From NCBI GenBank assembly GCA_023375785.1, contig SZWC01004996.1:53942-117941 (forward strand): DNA of 64,000 bases, read 5' to 3'. The stretch comes from Penium margaritaceum. Its lineage: Eukaryota; Streptophyta; Zygnematophyceae; Desmidiales; Peniaceae. Under the pieces are notes generated by a model. That model saw nothing but the letters and a program-made list of their open reading frames with translations. It had not been told where the DNA came from and did no database searches. This document shows, in pieces, positions 24,060-36,191 of this stretch (position 1 is its first letter; every line of letters begins with the position of its first letter). Position numbers and translations under genes: made by a program.

Positions 24060-24958
24060 TCAAAAAATGGGGTAGAGCTTAATCACGTTGGGGCTCGAGG
24101 GTCTTCTCCAACATGGACAGAGCTGTTCCTCGTCCCCTAGTCCGCCACATTCACGCACCCTACCTGAAGAAGCCGATGGAGCTGATGGAGCAGATGGAGC
24201 CGTCCGATGGTCGTGTCCCTATTGTATCTGTGCACCCTGCAAGACCACGAGCTAGTCGGTCTGGGAAGCGTACCTTAGAACCAAAAGTGTGGACCCATAA
24301 CCCTTTGTCAATGTGCCGGATAGCAACGGTCTAGAAAACGGGTCTCGACATGGTAGGCTGCCAACCGCTCTTGGTGTTGCAACTAAGATAGCATATCACC
24401 CTCGAATGAGGGAGCCACACTTTAGGTTCGTTTGGTTTGCAACCTCACAAAGTCCGCATGTCGGTCTTTAGTGTCTACCTTTGGTTGGACACTCTATGAG
24501 GAGTATCAAAGGTAGGAACTGTAAATGGATGCATGCAAGGTACATGCTTTTATACTTGCAGAGCTTTGCTAAAGCTTCTGCTATTAGTGGCTCCACTGGA
24601 GCCAACCTCAACCTACAGTCCTACTTGGCGCGTCCTTAGACCGCCAACTGTCATCCTCAAGGCAGGCTCTAGTAAGCTTCCTAGAAGCTTCCTGTCCCAG
24701 TTTGGGCCACAAAAAAAACTACGGTCGTCACGGGGTTTGAACCCGCGACCTCTTGTTTGAGACTTTGGTGCCTATTCAACCAGGCCAAAAAGGTATGGTT
24801 CCTATGGTGAGCCATAGGGGACATACCCATTATGGGTAGTGCATTCCTGGCCCATCTCAGAACAGACCAAGGGGATGTACTCCATAGAGCAGTGCATGCC
24901 TTGTCTGTATGTGTAGCTAGCTAGCTAGGCAATAGACAAGGTGCATACTATTTCAACA
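24060..24958 (-). repeat. C5 5' LTR
   Basis: The right edge is defined by TG…/…CA at 24958 and by identity with the 3' remnant at 19501-19577. The inner edge lies somewhere between the gag leader and about 24060. The stretch GGCATGCACTGCTC recurs in the C9 LTR (near 52225), so the two LTRs are related. It contains a tRNA-like segment at 24722-24787. Confidence 0.65.
24722..24787 (-). other. tRNA-like segment with A and B boxes
   Basis: The minus strand carries TGGCCTGGTTGAATAGG, close to an RNA polymerase III A box (TRGCNNAGYNGG), and GGTTCAAACCC, close to a B box, in a T-arm-like hairpin (GCGGG/CCCGT). A 3-bp D stem is possible. A normal anticodon arm and the acceptor stem cannot be folded. 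Most likely a tRNA-derived fragment inside the LTR, not a working tRNA gene. Confidence 0.35.
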
Positions 24959-25139
24959 TGACCCAGGCTGTCAATGAGTGCGCAGACCGCCACACCGCGC
25001 TCTATGGTGCCTCGGCCCCCCGTCGCTTCACATGTCTCTTTCACTGCTATGATTGGGAGTGGGGACCCTGGCACTAAGGCCCTCGGCCTAACCACTTCAG
25101 CCATCATCAAGACGTACACCCGGGCTCTATACTAGCCTA

Positions 25140-26807
25140 CGCCATGCTCCATCAAGAGCATCAGCATGCCGTCACGACTGCACTCACACGTGTCTCACCT
25201 AGAGCTGGAGATGCACACGCCCTTGTAGTCTGCTCCACGGCACGCCCGGAGGACCTAGCCACCCTACGCGAGGCTCAAGCCTCCTTAGAGGCCGCACATT
25301 GGGATGTTGCCTACGCCGACGAGCTCGCTTCTATCCTACAAGACCACGTGTATGACCTCGTTGATCTCCCTCCAGATCGGAAAGCCACTGGTGCCAAGTG
25401 GGTCTTCTGGCGTAAATGGAAGTCGGACGGGTCCTTGGACAAGTATAAGGCCCGCCTCACAGCCAAGTGGTTTGCTCAGGTCCCTGGGTTGAATTCGACC
25501 AGATCTTTGCCTTAGTTGGCTGATTATCCACTAGCGGGGCGCTCTTCAGTGTAGTTGCCCAGCACGGGTTGGAGCTGTATGAGATGGAAGTGAGCAACGC
25601 TTTCCTCCATGGCTCGTTGGAGGGAGAGGACCTCTACATGGTACAGCCTCTATGCTTTGACGACGGCATTGAGAAGGTCTGGCGGCTACGGAAGGTCCTC
25701 TATGGTCTGAAGCCGTTTCCTCGGTGTAGGAACCAGGAGATGAGTCGCACACTTTTCCGCGGCAGCCTCCTACGCAATACTACTGACCACGCATTGTTCA
25801 TTACCTTGCGAGGCCAGACCTTTGCCGCTGTCCTGGTCTACTTCGATGACCTCCTCATTGCATCACCAGGTGTAGCTACCATCTAGCGTGTCAAGGACCT
25901 GCTGCACAATGCCTATAAGATGAAGGATCCCGGGTCTGCTCCAGTTTTCTTGGGCATGGAGCTCAAGCATCATCGCTCCCAGAGCATCCAGCACATCCAT
26001 CAGGCCGCCTATGCATAGACTATGTCCAGTCCCTTTGCCGAGGACCTGTCCCTAGTGCTGTGCGCATCCTCACCCATGTCACCCAATGACCATGTGAAGC
26101 TGAAGAACTCTGACCGAATCATTGTGGGGGAGCCCGTTGACGTGACCACATATCTGTGAGTCATCGGGTCACTGATGTTCCTGGCGACAGCAACACGCCC
26201 AGACATCGCGTTCGCTGTCAATCTCTAGTACAGCTCTCTCAGGAGCCGCGTCACCTCCACTTTAAGGCTGCGATCCGAATACTAGGCTATGTCATCTCGA
26301 CTCCATGGCAAGGTCTGATGTTCCGCCGACAATTGTCTGTTGTTGCGGTGGGCTACACCAATAGTGACTGGGCCGGCAGTTCGGACAAAAAGATGCGCAC
26401 AGGCTGGATCTTTCTGATTGGTGGCATGGCTGTGTCTTAGCGCAGTGGCAAGCAGGGATGCATTGCACGCAGTAATTATGAGGCTAAGTACATAGCCCTT
26501 GGCTCAGGTGCATGTGAGAGCGTGTGGTTGCGTCGTCTTTATGTCTGAGTTGCGTCAATCCGTCGCATCCATCACATTGTATTGTGACAATGAGAGTGCC
26601 ATGGCCATCGCTGATGATGACGGCGTGCATCACATACGCACAAAGTACATCAATGTTGAGTATCACTATGTACATTTGTTGTTGCATGACGGTAGTGTCA
26701 GCATTGTGTGGGTTCACACAGCACTGCAGCTGGCTGACTTCTTGACCAAGGCAATGAGGCGCGACTTGTTCAAGAAGGCTGTGAGTTTGGTCGGCGTACG
26801 TCCGTGA
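25140..26807 (+). pseudogene. C6 Copia RT and RNase H, decayed
   Basis: RT starts with the Copia motif HVYDLVDLPPDRKATGAKWV (near 25345) and continues through a frameshift to MEVSNAFLHGSLEGEDLYMV (25580-25640). The catalytic box is YFDD (near 25840). Amber stops occur near 25884, 26017, 26226 and 26438; the last replaces a Trp kept in C8. RNase H (26320-26807) has YTNSDWAG and ends LTKAMRRDLF. Confidence 0.83.
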
Positions 26808-26914
26808 TTTGCACCCTTTGTCATAGCCTGTGTTTCTGCGTGCCCTGGGGGAGTCTGTGTATTGACTGTGTTGCTGCCTGCCCATGTGTACTACGCCTGT
26901 GAGTCATGGGGGAG

Positions 26915-27765
26915 TGTTGGTTGTTTTGCATCTCTCATGATTTTGTGTCATGTCCTCCAAGCTTGTGTACATCGGCGTGCAGATGACTGACAACGCGACT
27001 TGACGCTGCTAGAGTGCGGTCCGGTGGAGCCAACGCACGCTGAGACATACATGCAGTTCGTTGGAGCCTCCTCCCTACGGCGACATGCTCAGCGTCCACA
27101 GGCCTTCTCGGCGGTCGGGCTGCCGGCGGTCACTACCGCTGCAGATGCTTTTTGCATGCGTCCAGCATTGGATCTGACTGTACCATTGCATCTACAACGT
27201 CATGCTCTGCTTAGGGTCCGAGTCTCATGTTAGCGTGGCACTGTTTGGCACTATGAACTATCATAGGCACTACTTTGGTTCGGGCAGCCATAACTCCTCG
27301 CTGCTGTTTTTCTGGCTGTTTCTGACTGAACGACTGTGTTCATAGTGTTGGTATTATGGTATGGTCTAGTTTACAGGCAAAGTGGACAAAGCCCGGGTTT
27401 TGGGCTGTCGGCCATATGGCAGGGCTCACCGAGAAAACCTTGCCTGCCAGAAAATAGGTCTATTTTCTGATTGGCAGGTTAGCTAAGTAAAAGGCTCTAC
27501 AGAGCTGGGGGGGAGGGGGGGGGCTAGAAATTGGAGTGGTCTCCCATTGTTGCTTATTCTTCATTCCTAAACAGTCACTTTTTTTTTTCAGCTGCTTTCT
27601 GGCGCTGCCGCTGGCACGTGCACTTCTGAGTAACAAACCAAGAGCACTCAGACTTAGACTCTAGAGCGCCAGACTGAGGAGGCAGCAGACTAAGGAACGA
27701 GCGTGGAAGCCCGCATGTTGCATCAACAACGCTACTGCCCCAACCCTCGCTTTAGCAGTTTCTAG
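26915..27765 (+). repeat. C6 3' LTR
   Basis: Starts TGTTGGTTG directly after the polypurine tract. It aligns over its length with the C8 LTR (53600-54437): shared words include GTTCGTTGGAGCCTCC, GCCCGGGTTTTGGGCTGTCGG and ATTGGAGTGGTCTCCCATTGTTGCT (split here). The end near 27765 is where the two copies cease to match. Confidence 0.75.
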
Positions 27766-27914
27766 CTTACATGAAGAAAGAAGGGAGAGTGTAATGAGCC
27801 CCACAATGGGCTAAACTATTTGGGACTGGCGGTTAGTGCAGGTAGTGACAGATTGCCAGCTTTAGCCTCTTAGCATGCAAGTGACGTTCATGCTAGAGCC
27901 ATGGCAGTGGCAAT
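27766..27914. other. Short spacer between C6 and C7 LTRs
   Basis: About 150 bp with no gene; it includes a purine-rich stretch (gaagaaagaagggagag). Confidence 0.5.
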
Positions 27915-28528
27915 TGTTGGTTGTGGTTGTGACATACGCAAGTGACCTTTTGACTCTACGCACAGACACACACATCATCACTACAGGTGATTAAAGTGGC
28001 TTAAAGCTCTTTGGTGCAAAGTTGTGACACGACATGGAGCGAACAGTTGTGGCAACACCAAGTTACCAAGTGGTCACAACACCAATGGCAACCTGATGGA
28101 GAGGTTTATTGCATTGATGTTGCATACTGTTACATTCTACAATGGGGCACATACTTGTAGGAGTGTACGAACCACATACACTCGTGATGTGGTTGAGTTC
28201 CTACACACTTGAATGCTTCTGGCTTAGTGAACCGGGTTGCTGATCCCTCGGGACCACACGCCCAGCTTATGCTGGTGTGTGAGAAACGGCATGGAGCTCG
28301 CTCACTCTAGGGTCGGGTTTGATCCCTGGGTGGCGTCAGGGCCCCACGTCCAGAGACTCGCGTGGGTGGCCTCGTCAACCGGCATTTAGGACTTCGCTCT
28401 TCACTTACTCACTGACTTGTTGTTCTCTCACTTTACGTTGCGTGAGCTCGCCCGACCCCATCCATAGTTTTGCTGCCTCAGCTTAATTGCTTTCTTGCTG
28501 GTGTATTCTGGCAACCACAGCTGTCTTC
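27915..28528 (+). repeat. C7 5' LTR
   Basis: A 614-bp sequence beginning TGTTGGTTGTGGTTGTGA and ending directly before the primer-binding site at 28529. It matches the C3 LTR (8946-9625, inverted) over most of its length. It contains A-box-like (TGGCTTAGTGAACCGG, near 28222) and B-box-like (GGGTTTGATCC, near 28316) words. Confidence 0.8.
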
Positions 28529-28540
28529 TGGTATCAGAGC
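28529..28540 (+). other. C7 primer-binding site (initiator-Met tRNA)
   Basis: TGGTATCAGAGC, the same site as in C1 on the opposite strand. It fixes the right edge of the C7 5' LTR. Confidence 0.92.
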
Positions 28541-30458
28541 AGGAGGATACATTCCTCCTCGCGAGAGTCCTGAGGCTTCATTGGATCACACCCACGTGGA
28601 TGGTGTTCTCGCACAAGCCAGTTACGTACAACGGCACTAGCTCCTCTCCGCCGCTGTCATCTCAACCTTGGCTGTTCTTTGGCACCCGCACGCACGTTGA
28701 CCACGCTGTGGCCACGCTCGCTCCTTCTGTTCTCCAATAGCCACACTTGCTCACTCCTCGCAGCCTCATATCTCCGCACCCGCGTTCTACGTGGTGCAAA
28801 CACCTTGTTCACTAGGTAGTAGCGACTACAGCAGTGGCATCTCTCCACCACCGCCCCTCACTCTCGTAACCGCACATCTCGCACCCATGAGCTACGTAAT
28901 GTGCTCACCTCGTGCACATCATAGCTGCGACTACGGTGTTGGAACCTCTTTGCCGCTGTCCCTCACTCAACTTCACTGACCGTGCTTTGGCCTCCGTGCG
29001 CACGCTTCCCACGCTGTGACTATGTTGGCCGCCTCTGTCACAAGAGCCACGCACTTGCACCAACCCTTGGTACTGCAATCTCTTGCACAGTGTAGTTACG
29101 ACAACGGCATCAGCTTCACCACTGCCGTTCCTCTCAAAACTTGGCCGTGCTACGGCCGACTCATCAATTGCAAAGCAAATTTCCTCATAGCTGACGATGG
29201 TGCTATCAGCATCCAGTTCACCATCTCCCGCACGTGCCGCATCGTGGTATGAGCAGCATGGTAGTGGCTCTACCACCAGGGTACACCTCTCACCTTCGCA
29301 GGCTACCTGCCGGGCAGCCAAACAGTTGGCACTCTGGCATCTCCTCCTGCAACAGATCCGATCCCCACATCGCCCACGGCTGCGCGTGAGTGCGACCGTA
29401 CCGACGTCAAGATTACGTTCTACGAAGAGAAGGCAGAGTGGGAGGTGTGGTCGCGGATTCATCGTAGTAGTCTGGGTATTACCCCAGCGAGGACTACAAT
29501 CCTGCCGACAACCACAAGTGGGAGGACGCCACAGACTACGCAACCCACTGTCAATCCGCTGTCGCGACGATTCCCCAACAGTGCAAAACAAACTGGCCAT
29601 GGTGCCACCGTGTGAGCACCGACCTCTCCAATCACTGGAAAGCCTACCCGTTGCCCATAGAACTTGTCAGCAGCGTCATTGCACTGCAACTCGTAGAGAA
29701 GCAACATCCTATGCAACAGCAGCACCTAGAGCGTCTGCTTCACATCAGGCTGCACACCTAGCTGCATCAGCTATGGAGTTAGCCTCTTCTTCATCCTCTG
29801 ATTTCATAACTGCTATACAGGCCGCCCTTGTGTCTAGTGCTGCTGTTGCATCTACCTTTGTCCGCCACTGCACGTGTTGCACGTGCACTGGCCAACACTG
29901 CTGCTGGTAGAGCTATTGGTGCATACACAACCGCAGCAGTTGATCACGGTCGTCTGGCAGCTACTGCCGTCAACATTGTTACTCAGATTACTGCTGCAAT
30001 AGATGTAGTCGTATCAAAAGCAGCTGCAGCGACAACAGCGCTCTCTCGGGCTATAGACTCCATTCATGTATCCACTACTTAGGCATCAATGTTGTCCTCT
30101 TCTTCTTCATCAGGGACTCATCACCTTCAGCTGCTGGTCTTGACCACTACTGCCATCTCCACCCTGTTAGCCGCGGTGTTGACTAGAATAGCCTGTCTCA
30201 TTGTCTCAACATCAGCCACTGTCGCAGTTGTGGCCTCCTCAGCAGCAGGTGCTCTCCTGCCGTTGTTCTCTTTGCACCGCCGTGCTTGGTGAGCCTGGTC
30301 TCTTTCTTTGTTCCTGCCTATCTTGTGTTGGGGTGTCTGTGCTTCCAGGTTGTTGCCTCGCAGCAGACTCCCGGAGCACCCATCACATATTTCCCATGCC
30401 CACTAGAGCAAGGGAAACTGTGCCGAAATCTTTCTGGCAGAGTCACGTCACTAGCACC
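28541..30458 (+). other. C7 leader between primer site and gag
   Basis: About 1.9 kb. It is open for 237 codons at 29197-29910 and again at 29828-30082, both Ala/Ser/Thr-rich and low in complexity (ITAAIDVVVSKAAAATTALS). No domain was recognised. It may be an insertion, an extended leader or a decayed accessory frame. Confidence 0.5.
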
Positions 30459-32727
30459 ATGCCAGTTGACGATGACCAATACGTTGCGTTACAGGCTGAG
30501 CTACAGCGTGAGCACACTGCACTGCAGACTGTACTCATTGCTCAGCGTACTGCCAAAGAAAAGCTGCGTGCTGAGCAAGCTTACCTGGAAACCTTTGCAG
30601 ATGACATTGCTAACCTGGTCCTTGACCGCCTCTAGTCCACATTGCGCAGCACACCCTCTGCAACCACTCCTGCAAGCATTGCTGTTGCATTCTCCACTTC
30701 ACCCGCTTCCGCATCTGCCACTGTTGGCTCATCCTCCTTGGACCCCTTTGTAGTGGTAGTCGCCGCTGGCGCAGCCGCAGCTAGACCTGTTGCGCCACCT
30801 GCACAGCGCAAACCAGACTTTGACTCCACACCACCTCACTTCACTTCTAACCTCACCTTCTTTTCTTCGGAGGTCCGCTTCAGTGCTTGGGTGCAAGGGG
30901 AGAAACTCTGGGAATGTTACCATGAGCCCAATCCATCTCCTAACCCTTCTTTTTTTCCTGTTGAGTCTGAGTCTGCCCGTGTAGTATGTGCCCTCATTTG
31001 TGCTGGTCCCGATGATCTTAACTGACAAGATCGGGTCCTACAATGCCGACACTACACGCCGGACCACTACTGACCCTGTTGGTACCTACGCATTGATCAA
31101 ACGCCACACAACAAAGACTAGGCATGCAACCCAGAGTATTCTCACTGTTCAATTCAACACGCTCTCCATGCGTGCCGATGAGATTGCTAACGCCTATTGG
31201 GCCCGTAGTTTGTGGTTACTGCGTGGAATTGGCAAGGAAACCCATGGACAGCTCCCTGCTGTTCTCTCCATGTCAACGGCCTTAACCAAGAACCCAGTGA
31301 AATCTTTCGGGAAGTGAAGGCCACTGAGCTTGAACGCTTGGCGGCCATCCCTGTCCCTGCAGATGCACCGCCCTGCATAAGCGCCTCATGGGAGTTCACC
31401 TCCCAGTGTCTGCCACATTGGAGCTCATTGCAAAACAAATGCATTGATCTCGTCACCGTTGCAGCAGCTACCACCGCACCCCCTTCTTCACTATCCTGTG
31501 TCTTAGCCCCGTCTTCCATCACAATCTCCACCACAACAGCAACCTCCCTCGCTTCACGGGGGGTTGGTCGGGGTGGAGGCCATGGTAAAGGCAAAGGTCA
31601 GGGGGGCTCTTGTGGTGGTGGTCAACAAAGGGGCGGGGCAAAGGCAGTGGCTCTGATAGTGGTGCCTCTTCATCTGCATCCTCTAGCACTGTCACGTGTA
31701 GGAACTGTGGTGCCGCCAGCCACGGAGCGCCCAAGTGCCCAACTCCGCCTGATGATTCTTGCCTGGCATCCACCATGCGTGCACACTGGGCACGCTCGTC
31801 AGGCACTGGTGGTGACTCCTCTCGTTCCTCCACCTCCAGTGTTCCTCCTGGTTGCCCTTCGTCTTCCTCTCCAATAGCCATTGCCTACAGTACCACCATG
31901 ACGTCACCGCCTCTGCCCTCTCCCTGGGGCTAGCCTCTCGGGTTCGGCGGTCCGGCTACTTCGGACCTCCCTCCGGATTCTACTCACCCCCTCTGTGGGA
32001 ATCATCCACCTCCACTTCTCAGCGGCCCTCCTCTTGGGTCATCATCACCGGCCCATCTGCCGAAAAGCGCCACCTGGACTCTACCCTCTCTCATGCCGTT
32101 CACCAGAGTCACCTCCGTGATCAGGGAGGTGAGATTGTACGTTTGGGTGAGGGGGCAGTTCTGTGTTCGGTTGATATGTTACTGCATGGTCCGTTATCCG
32201 TTCATGTTCAAGGGTGTTACCCAGTTGACATCCCTTGGATTGAATAGTGGCAGTCTTTTAGCCTGCCTCGTTGCCTTGCTGCCTGTGGTCAACGCCTTTC
32301 TCCTTGCTTTGCCATTGCCGCTGTGAGTCGGGACCCTGCGTCTGTATGCGTATCCAGTGGCTTTTGGATCCTTGATTCAGGAGCCACCCACCACATGACC
32401 TCTTGTCATTCCTCGTTTGTCTCTCTGGGTCCTGTTGGCTCTTTGCGTTTTGTCCACACCGGATCTGGTCAGCTCTTGCCAGTCCAAGGTGTTGGGGTTG
32501 TCCACTTTGTTGGGCCTAGAGGGGAGCAAGTTTTGCCAGATGTCTTGTGCCTGCCCACAAGCTCATTCTGCTGTCTGTTACGACTCTCAAGAACCAGGGC
32601 ATGGACTCCTCTTCCAGTCGCGCCATTTCCTTTTTGTGGCACCACAGCACTGGCCGTGTCCTGTTGCATAGCACGCACTGTGACCACTTGTACTGCGTTC
32701 CCTCCTTTGCGCTCCAAGCCAACGAGT
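30459..32727 (+). pseudogene. C7 Copia gag and protease
   Basis: Gag appears to start at the ATG near 30459 (MPVDDDQYVALQAELQREHT, a helical coiled-coil-like N-terminus), then shifts frame repeatedly. An intact zinc knuckle CRNCGAASHGAPKC lies near 31705. Protease (32350-32560) reads FWILDSGATHHMTSCH, with an intact catalytic Asp. The GAG-pre-integrase start (HCDHLYCVPSFALQA) is near 32690. Sequence beyond about 32730 belongs to T1. Confidence 0.78.
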
Positions 32728-32729
32728 CT

Positions 32730-34745
32730 ATGGAGCACAGGTGGTTTTCCAATGTGCCACCGCCAGCAGACGAACTCTCCGAGACCGGGAGAACCCTGGC
32801 ATACCAAGGACCAGCCTACCAGCGGCGTGGCGGAAGACAGCCGCCATGGGCAGTAGAGGAGGATTACCTGCCATCCGCGCCCCTAGCAGGGATGGAAACC
32901 TCCCCGGCTCCATATGTCTCCAGGGTGCCAACCTTGGAGGCTGCCCACCGCCACCAACCGCAGCTGGGAAACATGCCGGCGGAACGCTCACCTTCAGCAA
33001 AGGAAGAAAGGGGGATGAGACAGCCGCTGCAGGGAGTATCTACCGAACAGTTAGGCATGCCGCCTGCCATGCCAGAGATGGAGCAGCAGCCCCACCCACC
33101 CACAGCAGAACAGGCGGCGGTGGGTCAGCCAGCTGGCGCTGGAATGTCCATCACGATGGAAGAAGTATTCCTCCAAGTGAATCCGCGGTTGACTGCTGTG
33201 GACACCCCAGTAACACCAAGCGTGAGGGCAACGGCAAGTCACAACCCACAATTCACGGGATGGCAAGGGACACCACAGGGGGAACAGAGAGGGGGGATGG
33301 TACATCAACCCCTTCTGGCTCCGCAACCACTGCACGCAACCCAGCAGCCACCCACAGGGCCCCAGCCTCAGCCCAACCCAGGATTGCATGGGACTCTACC
33401 GTACACGGGGCCTGTAACTACCTCCTCTACCACAGCCCCGCCAGGTTGGATGATGATGGACACATGGGCCACGCCCTCCGCGGCGGGAGTAACGCCGCAG
33501 GCCCCTATGCAGCAGACACCGTCACAGCAACCGCCAGTCCCTATGACGGCGCACAGACGGATGCCTGTGACGGTTGGACACCCGGTCTATCATCAGCAGC
33601 CGATGGGTACCGCGCCAGCTGGAATTGCGGCCCATGCACCACCAACTACCAGCCAGGTGCAGACGACTGTGCCCCACTCCGCTTATCCTGCGCTCCTACC
33701 GAATCCAGGGACCACTGTAACCCCTACAGTACCTACTACCACCCCGCTCTACCACTCTGCAGTGCCACACCCTCTACCGCAGGGCTATTGGCTGCCAGGA
33801 CCTACGGCTCCCGCCGCGCCGAGCACACAGACACCGCCCCTTGGGACTACCTTTTACTCCGCACCCTACGTGACGTAGGCTACCCCTGCGACTCACTACT
33901 ATGCCCTTCCGGCGGTAGCTCCAATGAGCGGGCCCACACCAACACCCCAGGGGCAGCCACAAACTAGCCACGTGGGTTATTCGACGGCCGCGACCTCGTA
34001 TCCACTTCCGGCGGTGACATCCATGGCTAACCGGAACACCGTGCCCCAGCTGCAGTACGTACGCGCGCAACCAGCTAACATTCTGCGGTTGGACATCTTC
34101 AAGGGAACCCCTGAGGAGGACCCATGGACATGGTTGAAGCAGATCACTATACATGCAAGCATAGGGCGGATCCCACCAGACCTTTGTCTGGCCACCGCGC
34201 AGCTCCATCTGCAGGTCGCTGCGGAGGACTGGTACAATGCGGGAGCGCCGTTCAACTCCTTCGAGGACTTTGGCAACACACTGATTGAGCATTTCAAGCA
34301 GCTGACCAAGGAAGAAGCACTCCGCAAGATTGAAAAGGAAGTCATGCGGAAGGATACCGACATCCGTAGGTTTTTGGATCAGTTCCTCACTTGGGCATCA
34401 ATCGCAAAGAGCCCTCAAGGGGAAGGATTGCCGCTGTGGGTACTCCTGCAGAATCTCATCCGCGCACTCCCCGATGAGATCACTAGTTTGATGATCCCTG
34501 AGCGCTACCAGTCCCTGCAGGATGCGGTGCAGGACGCCACGGCCATTTCTACGCGGCAGCGGTCTACGCGACAGCATCAAGGTGGAGACTCGCATACTCT
34601 AGCACCAGCAACCCAGGTCTCTCAACCCAAGCCGAAGGCATGTTACACCTGCCAGAGCCTGGAGCACATCGCTCGGGACTGTCCGCGCAAGCAACACAGT
34701 GCTCCGCGCACCGACCCCATGCAGCAAGATCCCATGGTGCAATAG
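32730..34745 (+). pseudogene. T1 gag (capsid and zinc knuckle)
   Basis: A single frame runs from the ATG near 32730 (MEHRWFSNVPPPADELSETG) through a long Pro/Gln/Thr-rich region, with one stop at 33876-33878. From 33924 it is open to 34745. A retrotransposon capsid-like region (RLDIFKGTPEEDPWTWLKQI, then a helical segment) lies at about 34080-34500. The zinc knuckle CYTCQSLEHIARDC (near 34640) is intact. Just past the end (34746-35270) the frame continues with more stops. Confidence 0.8.
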
Positions 34746-35269
34746 TGGCAGCGGCATTATAATCAACCATGGCAGGACCAGCAGCATCAACAACAGACGC
34801 AAGCTGGGCGGCAGGCAACGGAGCATCAATCCCAGGCTGCCCCGAGTGGGTAAGGTATTCTGCCCAACCCGCAGGTATCCGCGAACCCTGCAAGCGGAGC
34901 CCGCAACGTCAAGCTGGGGCTGCCAATGGCGGAGGATGAGACCACAGAATTGCCTCCCACTACGGAAGAGACGACTCTCATCGCACGAGCCCAAGAATTA
35001 GGCTTGCGCTGATGGGATCTACAGGTGGCAGGGAGAGTACAGGATGACCTCAGGCGCAAAGCAGAGGCCGCGAAGGAGCGGTTCTAGGAGGTAGTTTTCA
35101 ATCGCACCGTCGTGCCGGAGAAACAACGACAGACAAAACCACCACTCCCAGTGGAGAAGCAACCTGCCCCATCTTCGCAGACACCCACCATAGCTCCAGC
35201 AATCGTGGAAAGAAGCTCTGACCCCGTCCAACGCCTATTTACCACCCCCATTGCGGAAGTCAACTTTTT

Positions 35270-36098
35270 TTAATTCCTCCGCATTCATCCCGAGATTGCA
35301 CCGCGACTGAAGGAGGAGTTTGCCAGGGCCAATCAACGCCTCCAAACTATGGGCATCTCCCTCAACTGTACCACGCCTGCATCCGGCACACAGAACACCC
35401 GTAGTGTAGTGCTCGAGACTTCATTGGCACTGAGCCTCGCGGAAGGAGAGTGGGGATGGGCACCACAGCCCTTGGAACCACCGCGATGGGACGACAACCA
35501 CTACGAGGTCGCTTGCTGTATGGTCTGGATCTGTGGAAGGAAGTTCCTGGCCATCATCGAGACAGGGGCCACTCACACCACTGTGGCGTTCCGCGTCCTT
35601 TTGGTGGTCAGATGGGTAGACCGCATCCTCCCCACGCGCCGCCTATTCACCAACTCGTCGGGCGGAATGGATTACGGAGATGGGGAAGTTCACGGTCTCC
35701 CTATGCAGGTGGGATCCCTTCATGAACCATTGAACGTCCAAGTCACGCGAGCCAAAACGTATGACATGCTCCTGGGCATGGATTACTTGGTGCCGCGGCA
35801 GGCCAACCTTCTCTTCTCCCTTGGAATCATGCAACTCAGCTCTGCGTCTGGGGAGGAAGCGTTTTGCCCCATTACCATCGGCGACAGGGTAGCGCTAACT
35901 GTAACCGGCGGCGAATCCTTCTCCCTCCTGGATGCTGCGGCAGAGGACTCTCAGGCCCATGCAAGCAGGTTGCAACCTCTCACAACAGATTTGCCTGACG
36001 CGGAACAGGTCACAGCAGGTGAATGGCGGGAACTCGCGGAGGAGTCAACCGAGCCCGGAGTACAGAGCAACCTCCTGGGGCTGTGGCATAGGGGATAA
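35270..36098 (+). CDS. T1 protease 1 (retropepsin-like), altered active site
   Basis: The frame is the same as gag and RT. The retropepsin core is MVWICGRKFLAIIETGATHT (35520-35580): the catalytic Asp of DTGA is Glu. It continues with VHGLPMQVGSLHEPL and TYDMLLGMDYLVPRQANLL, the typical flap and second half of Ty3 proteases. A 3' stop at 36096 separates it from RT. A homologous copy lies at about 37990-38640. With Glu in the active site, proteolysis is unlikely. Confidence 0.78.
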
Positions 36099-36191
36099 CG
36101 AGTCCTAGGAGAAGGACATCCACTCGAGGAGGAAGAGGAGTTCTACCCACTCCGTGAAGCAGCACCATCACCACCACCGCGATGGGATCAC

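Larger units (their letters stand above)
19501..24958 (-). mobile_element. C5: Ty1/Copia element, nearly full length
   Basis: Minus strand: 5' LTR (right edge 24958, minus start TGTTGAAATAGTATGCACC), gag, PR, IN, RT, RNase H, polypurine tract (GGTGCAAGGGAGAGA, 19578-19592) and a 3' LTR of which only about 75 bp remain (19501-19577). Proteins resemble C9. The element interrupts or abuts C6 at 24958. Confidence 0.85.
24959..27765 (+). mobile_element. C6: Ty1/Copia element, 5'-truncated
   Basis: Only the pol end survives: the pre-RT linker, RT and RNase H, polypurine tract (GAGTCATGGGGGAG, 26901-26914) and a 3' LTR. Both protein and LTR match C8. The 5' end is lost at the C5 LTR boundary. Confidence 0.8.
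27915..32727 (+). mobile_element. C7: Ty1/Copia element, 3'-truncated
   Basis: 5' LTR, primer-binding site, a long leader, gag, protease and the start of the GAG-pre-integrase, after which T1 sequence takes over near 32730. IN, RT, RNase H and 3' LTR are missing here. Confidence 0.8.

Noticed and set aside
24722-24787. A functional tRNA gene
   Set aside because: A and B boxes are present, but acceptor and anticodon stems do not fold; kept only as a tRNA-like segment.
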